From Epinephelus fuscoguttatus (taxonomy: Eukaryota; Chordata; Actinopteri; Perciformes; Serranidae): 64,000 nt of DNA. The position numbers and the translations under genes are program-made. The stretch's first letter is position 1, and the number at the start of each line of letters is the position of its first letter. This document shows positions 22,035-38,990 of this stretch, one piece after another. The notes beneath the pieces were generated by a model, which did no database searches, was not told the DNA's origin, and saw only the letters and a list, made by a program, of their open reading frames with translations. The stretch spans positions 27,308,632 through 27,372,631 of the forward strand of contig NC_064765.1 in the NCBI RefSeq assembly GCF_011397635.1. Reading direction: 5' to 3'.

Positions 22035-22943
22035 CGCACCATCAGTACGATAGGAAGTGAGCCTGAACATGTAGAGCATGCTTTAAGGAGGAATTTTACC
22101 AATGTGCAATGCCTTTGACTGTGGAACTGTCTTTTCAGAATTCAACCTATTGTGTGTTAATGTACAGTAATTTTTTTATTCTTTCATAAAAATTGTTTGG
22201 AGAAAAAAAGCGAATTGTTGATGTCATTTGAGGTGGTTTAGCTCTATAAATTTTCACACCATATTTCAGTGCTTTTAAAACTGCTTAAATAGTTATTTTT
22301 TTCATATTTTGCATATTTTTTATTATTTTCTTACATACATTCGCTCGTAGATATTATCAATAGAAGAAGGCTGTATAACTGACACACCTCCCAGTCCTGT
22401 TAAGCTCAGCTAAACACTCTTCACAATACAAATCCCTGCGCACTGCAAGTCAGCATGTTTGCACACACGGAGCTTTGCAAGCTGGAGACTGTAGTCCTGT
22501 TCAATCAAGAGCCACAAGCCCTGGTGATTACCCAAAGCGGACAAGAACCACATAGCCCAGCATGACTTTCTACACCTGCTTATTTATCCAGTGGTTACTG
22601 GGTGAACTGAGACGGTGACCAGTCGGATGGTAATCTTTTAATTCTGACACTCAAATGCCTTGAAAACCGTCTCAACAGCTCTTATTTTGTATTGGGTCCA
22701 GAGGAATAATTTCTGATTTACTAAGTTGAATCAGCTGGTTTTGGACCAAGAATCATCTGTCTGGGATTCCTGCTTTTGTCAGCACACAGGTAAAAAATGA
22801 TTTTCTGTGTCCTATTTATGTTCAGTTTGTGTGTGTACTGTTATTTTACAGCTTGTATGTACCACAATGATCATTACCAAGATTTAGAAGTTCTGTGTCA
22901 TCAGTATGGTTCAATTTAACTTTTCTAAGGACTGCTACTGGAC
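22035..22943. other. intergenic mtmr9l 3' UTR and tdh leader
   Basis: Holds the 3' UTR of mtmr9l (no canonical AATAAA seen; CATAAA near 22186) and the tdh promoter. A possible tdh 5' UTR exon ends at the donor ACACAG|GTAAAA near 22790, and the acceptor TTTTCTAAG lies near 22929, 15 bases before the tdh ATG. Nothing else recognised. Confidence 0.45.
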
Positions 22944-26537
<3,594 letters not shown>

Positions 26538-27699
26538 CGAAACCTGCTCCACAAAGACTGACCAATGCCCTACCCCTGACTTTTCTTCAGCCTGCATTTA
26601 CCAACGATACACTTCCTCTCACTTTACTTTCACAAGCTGTCAACCAGTATCCTCTGTTACTCTGGAACATTACAGCAATGAGCCAGGGACTGTTTGTAAA
26701 GTAGGAATTCTCAGTCAGATGCTCTCAATATACAGTGGACAGTGAGACGTCATACATGCACTCAAACACACACATTTCAGTCTTTTTTCAGGGAATCATA
26801 CTGTCAAATCTGTTTTTAATTGTTATCATGGTATAAACATCACTTTACACATGTTGCCTCAGACAGAACAGAAAAGCTTTAGAGATTTCCAAATGTCATG
26901 TGAATTGCATCGATGGACACAACGGTCTGTTACAATGTCTATGAAAATGTCTAACACAATATGGACCAGTTGCACCTTTAGAGTAACAAATCTGTTGTAC
27001 ACTTTGACTCCAGGATCATCTGGAATGGCTGGCTCAGTCACCTCTGAACTGTAATGACTCATTATGTATTCTGGCTGTTTTAAAAGGCAGTCTTTTATAA
27101 TATAGTCTATCAAGTTATTATTACACACTGTATACAACCCCACTACCCTTGCTGTGGCATCTACCAGGAAGCCTTTATTTTGCCTTTTTGCCAGCAGTGT
27201 GATTTTGGTTATGAATGAGCACCGATATCAAATGAAGCCTTATTTACTGTAGATTACTTTGGAAAGCGATGTATAAAAAATGCAGTGTACTTTGAATCAG
27301 ACCTTGAATAATAAAAATGTTATTTACTCAAACAGCAGTGGCTTTTTGTATAGTGTTGAACTTCATGTATACTACATGAAGAATGTTAGTTTAGCTGTGA
27401 AAGGGCCATGAGGAGGTTTAGGATGATGCTGTCTGAGAATAGATGTTGATTATGGGTGTTGGTGGAGCCTACATGTATTTCTAACTCTACAACATTTTAG
27501 AGAGAACTATTGTATTCTTTTACTCCATAAAATTTATTTCACAACTATAAATACACTGGTAGTTACTGTACAAATTATTATAGTACCTACAAAACACAAC
27601 ACATGATCAATTAATATAGTAGGTTGCACTGTTGTAAATTAAACTACCCAGATGTTTATGAAGAAGTTAAAATTGGTCGCAAAGCTGCTCACATATTAA

Positions 27700-28589
27700 A
27701 GGGATGGTTTGAATTTTTTAAATTGGGCTTGTAGGAGGTACTTCAGTGTATAACATGAGGTAGATGTCAGCCACATGCCCCTAGTTTGGAGAAGCAGACT
27801 TTAGTTCGACGTGGAAGCTAAGCAATGTACAGCTGTGGATGGGGGCCAGCAACAAATAGTATTTTAACCACCTAAAAAAATCAATATCACTTTAAGTGTA
27901 TGTTATATTGCTATATTGAGAGTATTATCATGGCTTTACCTTTCCATCAGACAGCCCGTTCAGACGGGAAGCTGTTAACAGCATGAGTTCCCTATCTATG
28001 CTCTTGTCAAAGCCACCAGACTCCATTGACAAAAACAGTCATTTTAACCTGGTAAAACACGGGAGCTGCTGGTCTACTACTGCTGCAATCAGTTTGTTAG
28101 TTTGTGCTATTGTGTGACTTTGGTGAATCCAACCCTACCCATTTAAACACCAAAGTCCCACAATATCTTAAACAACCTAACTGGTCGAGGCAGCAGTCGA
28201 CCAGCAGTTCCTGTGTTTTGGCAATGTTAAAATCATTGTTTTTGCAGTGGAGTCTGGCTTGGAGGAACAACTTCATTTTCTCAGAGGAAACCACTGTCAT
28301 TGAGGTAAAAAAGTACAAATATTCTAAACTTCTGGTGTGCACTTAAACTGATATCGATTTTTTGGGGGGGTGGCTGAAATATGTTTTGTTGCTCTTTCTC
28401 TTAGATGGCACAAAGAAGTGTCCATGAACAAGGACAACAGGTCTAAATTCAGTAGTATGAAGTATAAGGTCAGGAAGCCTAAAAACAAAATGTGATGTCC
28501 TCATATGAAGACACAGGGTCTCAGGAGGACATGCTGTCTATGGATAAGTACCCCATACAATCCCACTTCCAAAAAATTGAACTATCCAT
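27700..28589. mobile_element. TTAA-flanked non-autonomous element between tdh and srrm1
   Basis: The first ~60 bases (AGGGATGGTTTGAATTTTTT...) and the inverted last ~60 bases (ATGGATAGTTCAATTTTTT...) are clearly related. TTAA stands on both sides (27696-27699, 28590-28593). About 890 bp with no transposase. The interior contains the block shared with 12957-13040. Confidence 0.65.
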
Positions 28590-28901
28590 TTAATGCATTC
28601 ATAATTAGGCTATAAACCGAACACTTAGAGTTGGGGTAAATTCTGCAAGATGTCTATTTTTATTAACGCGTTTTGCTGATGGTAGGCTACTCATTTAAAA
28701 GGAAACATTTTTACAGAATTTTTCAGTTTCATTTTATTGATAATCAGGTCAGGATGCACCCTTCTCCTCTCCAGCAGTCTAGTTGTAGTGCTTGTTCCTT
28801 CCTGTGGAGGCGCACCCTTCATCCGGCTCGCCACTCAGACACTCACCGGAGCCACGCACGTCTTTCTCAACAGCGCCTGCTAACATCCATTTTCTCCGAT
28901 A

Positions 28902-31900
28902 ATGGACGCGGGATTTTTCCGCGTAAGTTCTTGAAATTTATTTGTAGTGACTCGCTGCTAAGATGCAAGGAAATAGATTCCTCGTTCAACACGTTAATAT
29001 GCTGTGTTTGGGTGGAGGGCCAGTCAGTCAGACGGTAACATTATGTCCGGGGCTCCGTCTATCAACTGATAACAGTCTTGGATTTCGACAAGAGCCGTGT
29101 TTCAGCTGGGCTGTTTTCAAAGCTTACACGTTTTTCAAAATGAATATTTGTTACCTCGTGACCTCAAGTAACGATATAATGCCTACACAACAGAACCTTT
29201 CTATATGAATTTGCAAAGAAACACACTTGCAGGAAATAGACGAGCCAACCCAGCTAGCTGGCTAGCTGCTGCTAGCCACAGCTAAAGATGGCGTCCGGGC
29301 GGTGCATCGTTCCTGTCTGCGTGCGGTAGTCACGACCACCGCTGCGCTAACGTTGTGTAGAGCAAGTAGACGTAGATATGTGCTGAACAGTGAGCTTAAT
29401 GTGACTTTTGATGTTCTGTCTAGCGCCATGTTAGCGCTGTTAGTGGTCCAAACAGCCTCCAGACGGTGGCTAATATTAGCCTGTCAGTGTCTGTTGGAGG
29501 ATTAAGCAGGCTAGCTAAGCTAATGTTAGCCTGTTGGTATCAGTGTCATATCTGACTCGGTTTGAAGGTCTAGATTTAACATGGTACTTGTGGTCACGTG
29601 AACTGACGTCAGCTAATATTTAAGCTCCTAAAGTAACGCCATATGTTGGCGCATGTGTCATGATGTTTGCCAACTTCCGATGTCAGTTTCACCGTTAGTT
29701 TATAGCGCGGTCACGCTACGCTGGCTAAATACCATGGAAGTTGTGTAATTGAACGGTTCTATGGGCACATGTTTCAAGCATATGTTGCTATGCACGCAGA
29801 CTTGATTGTCAACTTATATTAGCCTACAAGTATGTGATTGTTGTTTTGTCTTTAGGGCACAAGTGCGGAGCAAGACAACCGCTTCAGCAACAAGCAGAAG
29901 AAGCTGCTGAAGCAGCTAAAGTTTGCAGAATGTCTGGACAAGAAGGTATAAGATCAACATCTGCAGTATATTTACTACTGTGTCAGTACTCATTTCTTTA
30001 GCAAATAAATTGCTTTTCTGAAAAAAAAAAAATGTGACAGTGCCAGTCACTATCATTTATAGAGATTTGTTTTTGTGAAACTGCAGCCTCAGATCCTGTT
30101 GTCATTGTCTTTGCTAATTGGATGCTGTTGTTTGCTTTTCTCACCCTCAGGTGGACATGACCAAAGTGAACCTGGAAGTCATCAAACCTTGGATTACTCA
30201 GCGAGTGACAGAGATTCTGGGGTTCGAGGATGACGTCGTCATAGAGTTCATATTTAACCAGCTTGAGGAGAAGGTAATGTCTTTAATTGTGTTTACGTTT
30301 TGTTTTGTTTTTTTCAAACTGTCATAAATTTGAGGGCATTGTTTAGTTAGTAAGAGGCATATGAGCGAATAATTGCACATCCTAGTCAAATTGAAATTGA
30401 ATGGGTAAAGTAACAATTGGTGTAAAGCTGATTTTATAATGACATAACTATGTTTTGCTGTTATGTGACAAAGTGCCTTTATTCAGCAGTCTTCTAATGA
30501 TGATGTGATTTATGATTTAAAAGGCCTGAACCAATATGGATGTTATACCTTGCATCAGAAGTATAGCACCAACACCTAATTAGCTCTCTCCTGAGCCCAA
30601 AGTCACTGAGCCCAACTCTCCCTTCATGATGCAGTGTGTGGTTTGAGGTGAGTTATATGCAGGGATTACCAATATTATGTCAGTGAAAGACACACCTGAA
30701 CAATGCCATATTCATGTTCTCCGTAGGTATTTGCAGTGCATCTTTAAACTGCTGAGAACCCTTTAAGTGTAATTGGAATTATAGGCTAAAATTAGGGAGG
30801 GTTTAACAATTTGTCACAGTCTATTGTTAAAAGTAATTAATCTCTTCAACTTTAGGAGTATTTTAACACCAAGCTGAAAAGTATTGCCTTACAGACCACC
30901 TCAGCTTGAAAGTTTCATGTCTTTTGTACCTCTGTTGGGTGTGGTCGGAAGTGCTTTCTATTACCTGACACCACACCTTGCAGTGATTTGAGAGTGCTAT
31001 GACACACCCCAGGTGCTGTCTCTTCATTACAGTTGCAAGTTGAGAACTTCAACCTCTGGAGGTCAACAAAAACAAGTTTATCAGCTACTTTTGAATAATT
31101 CTGTGACAAGTCTGTTAAACCTCTGACAGCACTCAGCGTCTCAGTTGCGTGTGGTCAGATGTGTGACAGATCTGAGGTTTTCAGCCATAAGAAACAATAC
31201 TTTTCTGTTGGGTGTTAAGTTATTCTTTAAAGTGGAAGGCCATTGAAATATCCGTAGTGGTCATGTTTTTGACCTAAACATTTTTATTGCCATTAGGGTT
31301 GTAGCCCCTCTGATGTTATGTACTTCATTTTTTTAATACTAAATTCTGCATGTTCTTCATCCCATAGGACAATGACTACTTTATTTAAGTAGACTAATTA
31401 TGTCCAAGAGTTTCCTTTATTTAATCACGTGTTCCCAACTGATATGTCGAACCACTTGGATGTCTGGGTAATGGGTAACTTCCATTGCACAGGCTTACTT
31501 TTGGAAACAGGAAAACAAGGTTATTGTGAGGAAATAACTTACGTTCAGTATTCTTCATTAGACTATAACAAGGATTCCATCCATTAGAATACTTCAATGT
31601 AAGTTTTGGTATATATGCGTATAACTGGTTAATGAAATTTAATCCTAAAATGGTAAAAACCACATGTATTTGTTTAATAATAGTATTTGTGACACCAGCA
31701 CTACATTTAAGTATATATTTTTTTGTCTTTTCATTTGATCCTTTACTTGCCATAGCTTTTGGGGGGTGGGTTGGGCTGTCAAAGCTAAGTTTAAAGGGTA
31801 CTGTTTCATAATGGTAAGAAAGGGTAATTGAATTGAGATTACGTTATCTCACAATAATTCTATCAGTTGTTGAAATAAAACTCCTTTTTTGTGTAACTGT

Positions 31901-34900
31901 GTACTCATTATTGCTTGTTCGTCTCTTGCAATTTAGATAAATGATATAACATTAAGCTCAAGGTGGTTGAGTCTCAAGCAGTAGGGAGGCGGAAGCAAGC
32001 CAAGGGAGCTCCGTGCCCACTGATCCCACGGGACTCACTGAAGACACCGGAACTGTACTTGCAGTGTTGGGTTTTAATGCACTCTGTATTGTGGCTATTT
32101 GTTTAACTGCTCAAGTGTAGACTGTGGGGAGACTGGAGAACAAGGGGTGGGCAGGGACACAGAAATGTAAAGTACTGGGGATAGTATTGAGGTAGTCAAA
32201 TAATGACAAAATATTTTTTTCTGTTATTGATTGTGTATTTGGAGAATAACAATGAGAAATGGGTGTAACTGCAATATTGCATGCAATTTTTTATTTCACT
32301 AGATATGTCTCCCCTCAGCTAGCTCGCATTCTCAGTTTGATGAGTTTGTGAGTACGATTTAAATCAATCACACATTTATTTTGATAGGTTATTGAGTCAA
32401 ATATTGGACCCAGGTATGTTAAGTATTGTAGTCAGTGTCTTACATGTTTTGAGTATGGTTAATTACATAGTCACAGGTATAGTTTAGTGAGGGCTAGAAG
32501 GTAGGCAGTCCCATTTGTGGGATCCTACCCCCCCTCTGATATTTTGCCTTCCATTATTTCAACGCCATATGGTCTTTTTTCTCCCCCCTTCGTGTGTGTG
32601 TTACAGCACCCGGATAGCAAGATGATGCAGATCAACCTGACAGGCTTCCTGAATGGGAAGAATGCCCGGGAGTTCATGAGGGACCTGTGGCCCCTGCTGC
32701 TGAGTGCCCAGGAGAACATTGCTGGCATCCCCTCTGCTTTTCTGGAACAGAAGAAAGAGGAAATTAAACAGAGACAGGTGAGCTTTTCCCCGAGGTAACT
32801 CTGCCAAAATGTCTCTGTTAGCTGTAGGAAGGTCACTGGTTTGTGAGGTTGCTGACAGTGAGTAGAAAGTTCTAGTCGTCTAGGCAGAAAAAGACTGCTG
32901 TAAATAATGCTGCATTCACATGGAATCAGGCAGACAGTAGACAGCAGAGAGACAATACTGTCTAGACAGCACGGGACAAACAAACACGAAATGGTAGGAC
33001 GACAAAGCAGGACAAATGAGGATGTGTTGCGACACTGATGTGTTGTTTACAAAGAATGGAATTATTGTATCAAATTAAATTATTTTGTCTGTTATTTTAA
33101 TCAGTTATTCTAGTAAAGCCCAGTAAATTGTCCAGATCACCCATGTGTCCTTCTACTTAACATCCATTTGCAAATTCCATTATGGAGGGTGACAAAAAGT
33201 ATTTCAACTTTAAATGGTAGGGTCGTTTGGTGTCACCAGTTGGTATTCCCAGTCGGCCTCACCCAAATTCACCGTCCTGCTCTTGTCTACTAAAATGACA
33301 TCTGGTTTGTCATCTAGTGTCTGTTCTGTAAAACACTGTCATCACTGGGATGGACAGTATGTCCTATAAGAACCATAGGCGGAAGCACCTTTAACACTAC
33401 CTCTTAAGGGCAGAAGTTTCAGGCTGTTATGCCGCTTTGTCGTTCTTTATAAAGTGTACAGTCGCGGAATGGGGGGGACAGAGTTTTTTCTCCTTTAAGT
33501 TGTGGGAGTGAAACAATGTGTAAAAAGGGACAGCCAGCAGGCCAGGACCATTGATGAGGCAAGTGTGACATTTTGAGGACGTGTTATGTGTCCAACCCAC
33601 CACCAGGAGATCTAAAAAGCAGCTAATAGCAGTTAGCAGCTAACTAAAAGAAGAAAAGTTGCCTAAAATGTCCAGATATTTCACCTTCGAGCAGAGGATG
33701 AAACCAGCTTCTATAATTATTGCCATGTTATGCCATTGTTATTGTTTATACAGCGCTGGCAACACATGTTTTATGGCACACAAGAGGCCAGTGCAGTTAT
33801 TACACCTAACGCTTCCTTATGCTTCTGTGTTGCCGGCATGTTGTCTAAAATCACACACTGGAGCGGAATGATGCTGCTCTTGTTTGGTTCTGTGTAACAA
33901 TGCTAAGACAGCGTAAAGAAGGGACTTCAAAGCGGCGCTGTAGTGTGATCTCTATGTAAAAAGGGTTCGAGACAATAACATTGAACACAGTATTTGGCAC
34001 CCCAGGTGACAGTATATTCACTCTGCAGGATAGAACAGATATTATTGTTGGTAATTGCTATATGCTTTGTTCCCCCATTGTTCCCTTTCTGGTAGATTGA
34101 ACAGGAGAAGCTAGCTTCACTGAAGAAGGTTGATGATGATAAGAAGGAAAAGGACAAGGACATCAGAGAGAGGGCACAGTCAAAAAGCCCAAGGAGGTAA
34201 GAAAATGTCTTCAATATTGAAATCAGTGGACAGACGTGTATATAACACAGAACATGACAACTTATTCTGTTTGCTTCTTCTCTGTCCAGGCGGAAGACAA
34301 GATCGCCATCACCACGGCGAAGGTCACCAGTGAAGAGGGAAAGGAAACGCAGTGCCTCGCGCTCCCCAAGGCGCAAACCCAGTCCAGTTGGTAGCAGTTC
34401 ACCCCCTCCGCCCCTGATGCAGCTGCCCACGAAACCCTTGGAGCAGCTTGTGGAGCCAGACACATTAGGAAGAGCCCTGCCAGAACCAGTCATCCAAGAA
34501 ACGTCTTCCACCTGGTTTGTGGAATAATTGCCTCGCTTAAGACTTACAGTTTTGTTTTGGATTCAAAGTCAGTGGTTATTTGATCTTAATGTTAGGTTTT
34601 TTTTAATTTCATATTAGTTTGATTTAAGTACTTCTTTCAAATTTCATTCAGGGTTAGTTTGGGGTGACAATTTTAGCAGTAATATATTCACACTTATTTC
34701 AGTTTATTTGGAAACAGGTAGTATAGTACTGTAGTTTTGCATTGAGATTAAGAAAAAAACTGAAGTGTAAAATTGAGAGTTTTAACTACTTCTCTCTGCC
34801 CTGTAGTGACACAGTTGTAGAGGTGGTGAAGGCAGACGCAGTAACTGAAGTCAAAGAACCGTCGCCAGAGAAGATTCACAAGAAAGAGGAAAGGCCCAGG

Positions 34901-37900
34901 TCTCGGGAAAGGGAGAAGGACAGCAGGAGGGAAAGACCTCATCATCGTTCTCGTTCTCATTCCCGCACACGCAGGCGGCGCTCCCGTTCCAGGTAATCTC
35001 TGACATTTTTGTTTTTAAGTTATTATGATGCCCTCTTGTTTTTCAAAAGTGTATGTCTAAATTTTCTCATGTAAAAACAAGAACTTCAATATTTAAACAG
35101 ATTTTTTAAAAAGCTTTTCTCCCTACCCTATTTCAGATCCTACTCCCCTCGCAGAAGACCGAGTCCAAGGAGGAGGATGTCTCCTCGTCGAAGGAGCCCC
35201 CCTAGACGCGGCCCCACTAGCTCCAGACACAGACATAGGCGCTCCCCTGTCCGCAGGTCAGTAGTTCAAAGAACAATCATTATGTCTTGCAGGCTTGTTT
35301 CTCTATGACTTCTTATTGTAATTATTTTAGTATTATACAGGCCACCACACTCAAGTACAGTAGATCAGGGCCATACAGAAGATTTGAAACCAGCTTTTCC
35401 CTTTTATAGAGTTAAAATTTTTAATGATGTTTCTGTGTTTGTGTCCTGCAGGAGGCGCTCCCGTTCTGCTTCCTCCTCTGGCAGCAGCTCCTCCGGCTCT
35501 CGCTCACCCAAAAAAGCAATGAAAAGAATATCTAATACACCACCCCGAAAACAGATCCATCATCCTGACAACGCCATCAGCCCTGCAGGGAAGGACAGGC
35601 GGTCACCATCTCCACGGGCCAGACGGGGTAGAGGCTCTGCATCACCAGCCAGATCATCTGGTAGGATCTTCATCATTTGTTCATTGCTCTTCATAATTAT
35701 TAATGTATCCTTGTCTCATACTGGCAGTCATATGATGCTTCAGCTCATTCTGTGCTTTATTTAACATCTCGTAATGCTTAAATTCCTTTCTAAATGAGGT
35801 TACAGAGAGACAAATAATTCCTGTGCATTTAAAGCTGTTATTTCAAGATCTACAGTTAAGGAGTGTGTTAATCGTAAGTGCGTCTTTAATTCTTGGTGTT
35901 TTTGTTTTTCAGGTTTCAAGCGAAAACAAGGAGGAAGAAGTGATTCTCCACCTGATAATGCCAAGCCCAGACTGTCTGATGGGTCTGATTCAGGTAAACG
36001 TGAAGTTATGTCTCTGTGTTCATTAATTCATTATAATGGCCTTTCACCTGACGGCTCACAAATTGTGATGACCGGTCGAATGGAGATCCCAGCAACTTTT
36101 TGTCAGAAATGGACACTTTTTCGCCAAGTCCATTTGCCCTTGTTTTCAGCAGGAAGGGTACGGTGGTGGATGTTAATGTACAATACTTGATTTTTACAAT
36201 ATGTCCCATTACAAATTGCAAATATTAATTGTTGTGCCAGTGACATGAAAAGGAGTGTTAAAGGACAGACCTCACCACAGTGATCCCTTTTGTTAAAATG
36301 CTTTGATAAGTCTGTGTGATAATCATGTAGTGGTCCCATTTAGAGTATCAATCGAAACAGATTGAAGAAAACCTTAAGGAAACACAATTTACACCAACAC
36401 AAAGGATAGTACAAATATATTGTCAATCTGCACTATGCCATACAAACACCTTATAAAAACTCAAGCCACAAGGATACAAATCTTTTTTTTCTGTATATCT
36501 TATTTTGCCATAGCAGTCTGTTTCACTGGTTCTGCTAACACTGATGAGACACTCAATGCTCTGCATTTCAGAGGAGGATAAAAATGAGAAAGGGGCAACA
36601 GCAGATTCGGTGCAGCAGCGACGTCAGTATCGCAGACAGAATCGACAGTCGTCTTCAGGTTATAAGCGTTTTTATCCCCGTTCTGTCCTCTCCCATACCC
36701 AACCCCCTTCTCTCTCTCTTTCTCTCTAACCAAGTCTCTGTCCATGTCATCTTGCACTCATCGTCTCATGGACTTTTGAAGCTGTGCCCTAACCCCAACC
36801 TTGGTGTTTTTTCCCTCACCGCATACAGTTAAGGCTACAATTAAACAGCTGTTGATGTCCTCTATGTGTTTGGTTTCAGATACGGGGTCTTCCTCCTCAG
36901 AAGACGAGGGGCCCAAGAGGCCAACAGCAGGCCCAGGTGCCAGAAATGGGGACGTCAGGAGGAGACGTAGTCGCACGCCCTCCCCACGGAGACGACACAG
37001 GGACGCCTCTCCAAGGTCAGACACTGAGCACAGTACTTGCACATTTTTATTTGAAAATAATATTTGCCAAAAATTTAAGTTCTGTTTTGTTTAAATGTAC
37101 CTTTTTTTGTTTTGTTACCCATTTAGGAAAAGACGGTCTCCATCTCCTGGGCGCAGACGTCGCACCCCGTCTCCCCCACGACGTCGCAGATCTCCCTCTC
37201 CTCCTAGACGAAGGTATAGGCATGTTTATTTTATCTTTATCGAGTTATCGTTTCAATATTAATAACCAACAACTCAAAAATTTTTAACAATTATATTTGG
37301 TGCTGCCCAGGTCTCCCTCCCCTCCTCCCCGTCGTCGTTCTCCATCCCCCAGACGATATTCCCCCCCTATCCAGCGTCGCTACAGTCCCTCACCCTTGCC
37401 CCCACAGAAGAGGAAGATGTCTAGCTCTCCCACAAAACGCTCTTCTCCAGGGGCCAAGCGACGCCCCTCCAGGTCCCCCAAACGCAGAAGCTCTCCTGCT
37501 CAAAGGAGACGCGCATCTCCATCCTCATCTCCACCCAGACACAGGAGGAGCCCCATGTTGCCTTCTGTCAGGCAAAGCAGGGATACAAGATCCCCAGTTG
37601 CAGCAGCCAGCCGCCTCTCCCCGTCCCCTGCAAACCGCGGACGCACTGTTAGGGGTTCCTCCAGTCCTCAGGGACGATTCGAAACCTCCAGTACATCTCC
37701 ATCTAACCAGCGAAGACAGCAGTCCCCCTCACACAGCGGCAAACCCATCCGCAGAGTGTCCCGCACACCAGAGCCACGCAACAACCAGAGGTAAGCGTCA
37801 TGATTGTGTCCGAATGATGCATTTTAACCATTTGTATTCTGTAACCTGTTCTGTACATGTGCCAGCGCCCTCTTTAATATCACCTTTGTCCTCTCCGCAG

Positions 37901-38990
37901 ACCATCTCCAAGTCCCCAGCCCATGAGGAGAGCATCCTCCAGGTCCAGATCTGTGTCCCCTCCACCAGCAGCTCAGAAACGTCCGGCCCCTGCATCTGCC
38001 TCCCCCTCACCATCTCGCTCAGCCAGTGGGTCTCCGCCACCAGCCAAAAAAGCCAGCAGTGGTTCAGGCAGTCAGTCCCCAAGCAAGGTTTGATATTCCA
38101 GCTTACTGACTAACACAACTGTCCAAGATTGGCTGCATATATACAGGTTCATGAGCTCAGTCTGAAATATTAGGGGTAGTTTTGGACCATCTGCACAGCT
38201 GCATTCTGGAAAACAGTGATGTAGAAAAATGTCCATCAGGTTGTTGCGCAAAGCTAGCATTATTTTTGTCCAGTGTCCTGACAAGTAGCAGTTTAAATTC
38301 TGGCTTTGTTGGATGACATTTCAATACTTTCAATGTTGTCCTCATAAAAAAATCTTTTTGTTTTAATTGCAGAATTCAGATGTTGATGGCAGTGCAAAGA
38401 AAAAGAAGAAGAAGAAGGAAAAGAAACACAAGAAAGAAAAGAAACATAAGAAGCACAAGAAGCACAAGAAGGAGAAGAGTGGCAGCACTGTGACTGCAGA
38501 TGGACAAGAAAACCAGGCTGTGGAGGAGGATGGAGACTCTCGAAAGGTGATGTGTAGTTTAGCTACCAAGGCCTTGTGCGTTCTTCTCAATATAGAACAT
38601 TAAAGTAGTGAATGTGATTGTTTCTTGCCATGCACCAACATTCTGTACTTCTGTTCAGAGGGCTGTACCACGAAGCAGGTTCAGCAGTGCCATGCTGTTG
38701 TTGCCTGAGCTCAATTCTAAAATTGACTGCTAACCAGTGAAGAGAGGCCCAAACAGGGCTTTAAAGAAACAATTCTGGCTTAGACTCAACAAACCTTGTC
38801 AACCCACTAGTCTCGCTTTGTGGTACAGCCCTCAGGTTGCAAGGTGAGAGGCGTATATTTCATGCTGTTTTTTGTTTAGGAATCAGACAGCGAAGTAGAG
38901 GACAGCTTGGACGACCTGGAGAAGCACCTGCGAGAGAAGGCGCTGCGCTCCATGAGGAAGGCCCAGATGTCTCCATCACAGATGTCCTGA
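28902..38990 (+). CDS. srrm1: Serine/arginine repetitive matrix protein 1 (SRm160)
   Basis: Splicing coactivator that bridges SR proteins and snRNPs and stays on spliced mRNA near the exon junction complex, in nuclear speckles. Seventeen coding exons: 28902-28922, 29856-29945, 30151-30273, 32607-32777, 34096-34196, 34290-34514, 34807-34992, 35137-35256, 35452-35660, 35913-35993, 36572-36658, 36880-37015, 37127-37213, 37311-37790, 37901-38087, 38373-38546 and 38880-38990; 727 residues against 904 in human. The 7-codon first exon MDAGFFR matches human exactly. The PWI domain, about residues 27-135, is nearly identical (KPWITQRVTEILGFEDDVV, INLTGFLNGKNAREFM). Then come RS/RP-rich repeats (SPSPRR, YSPPIQRRYSPSP), a KKHKKHKKHKK tract near 38420-38475, and the end DDLEKHLREKALRSMRKAQ. 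It is shorter than human mostly in the RS/proline-rich region. Poly(A) signal ATTAAA near 39724. Confidence 0.96.

Noticed and set aside
32525-32983. 152-codon minus-strand ORF
   Set aside because: Antisense to the srrm1 PWI exon, which is nearly identical to human SRRM1.
33927-34511. 194-codon minus-strand ORF
   Set aside because: Low-complexity antisense of srrm1 exons 5-6; no splice or family support.
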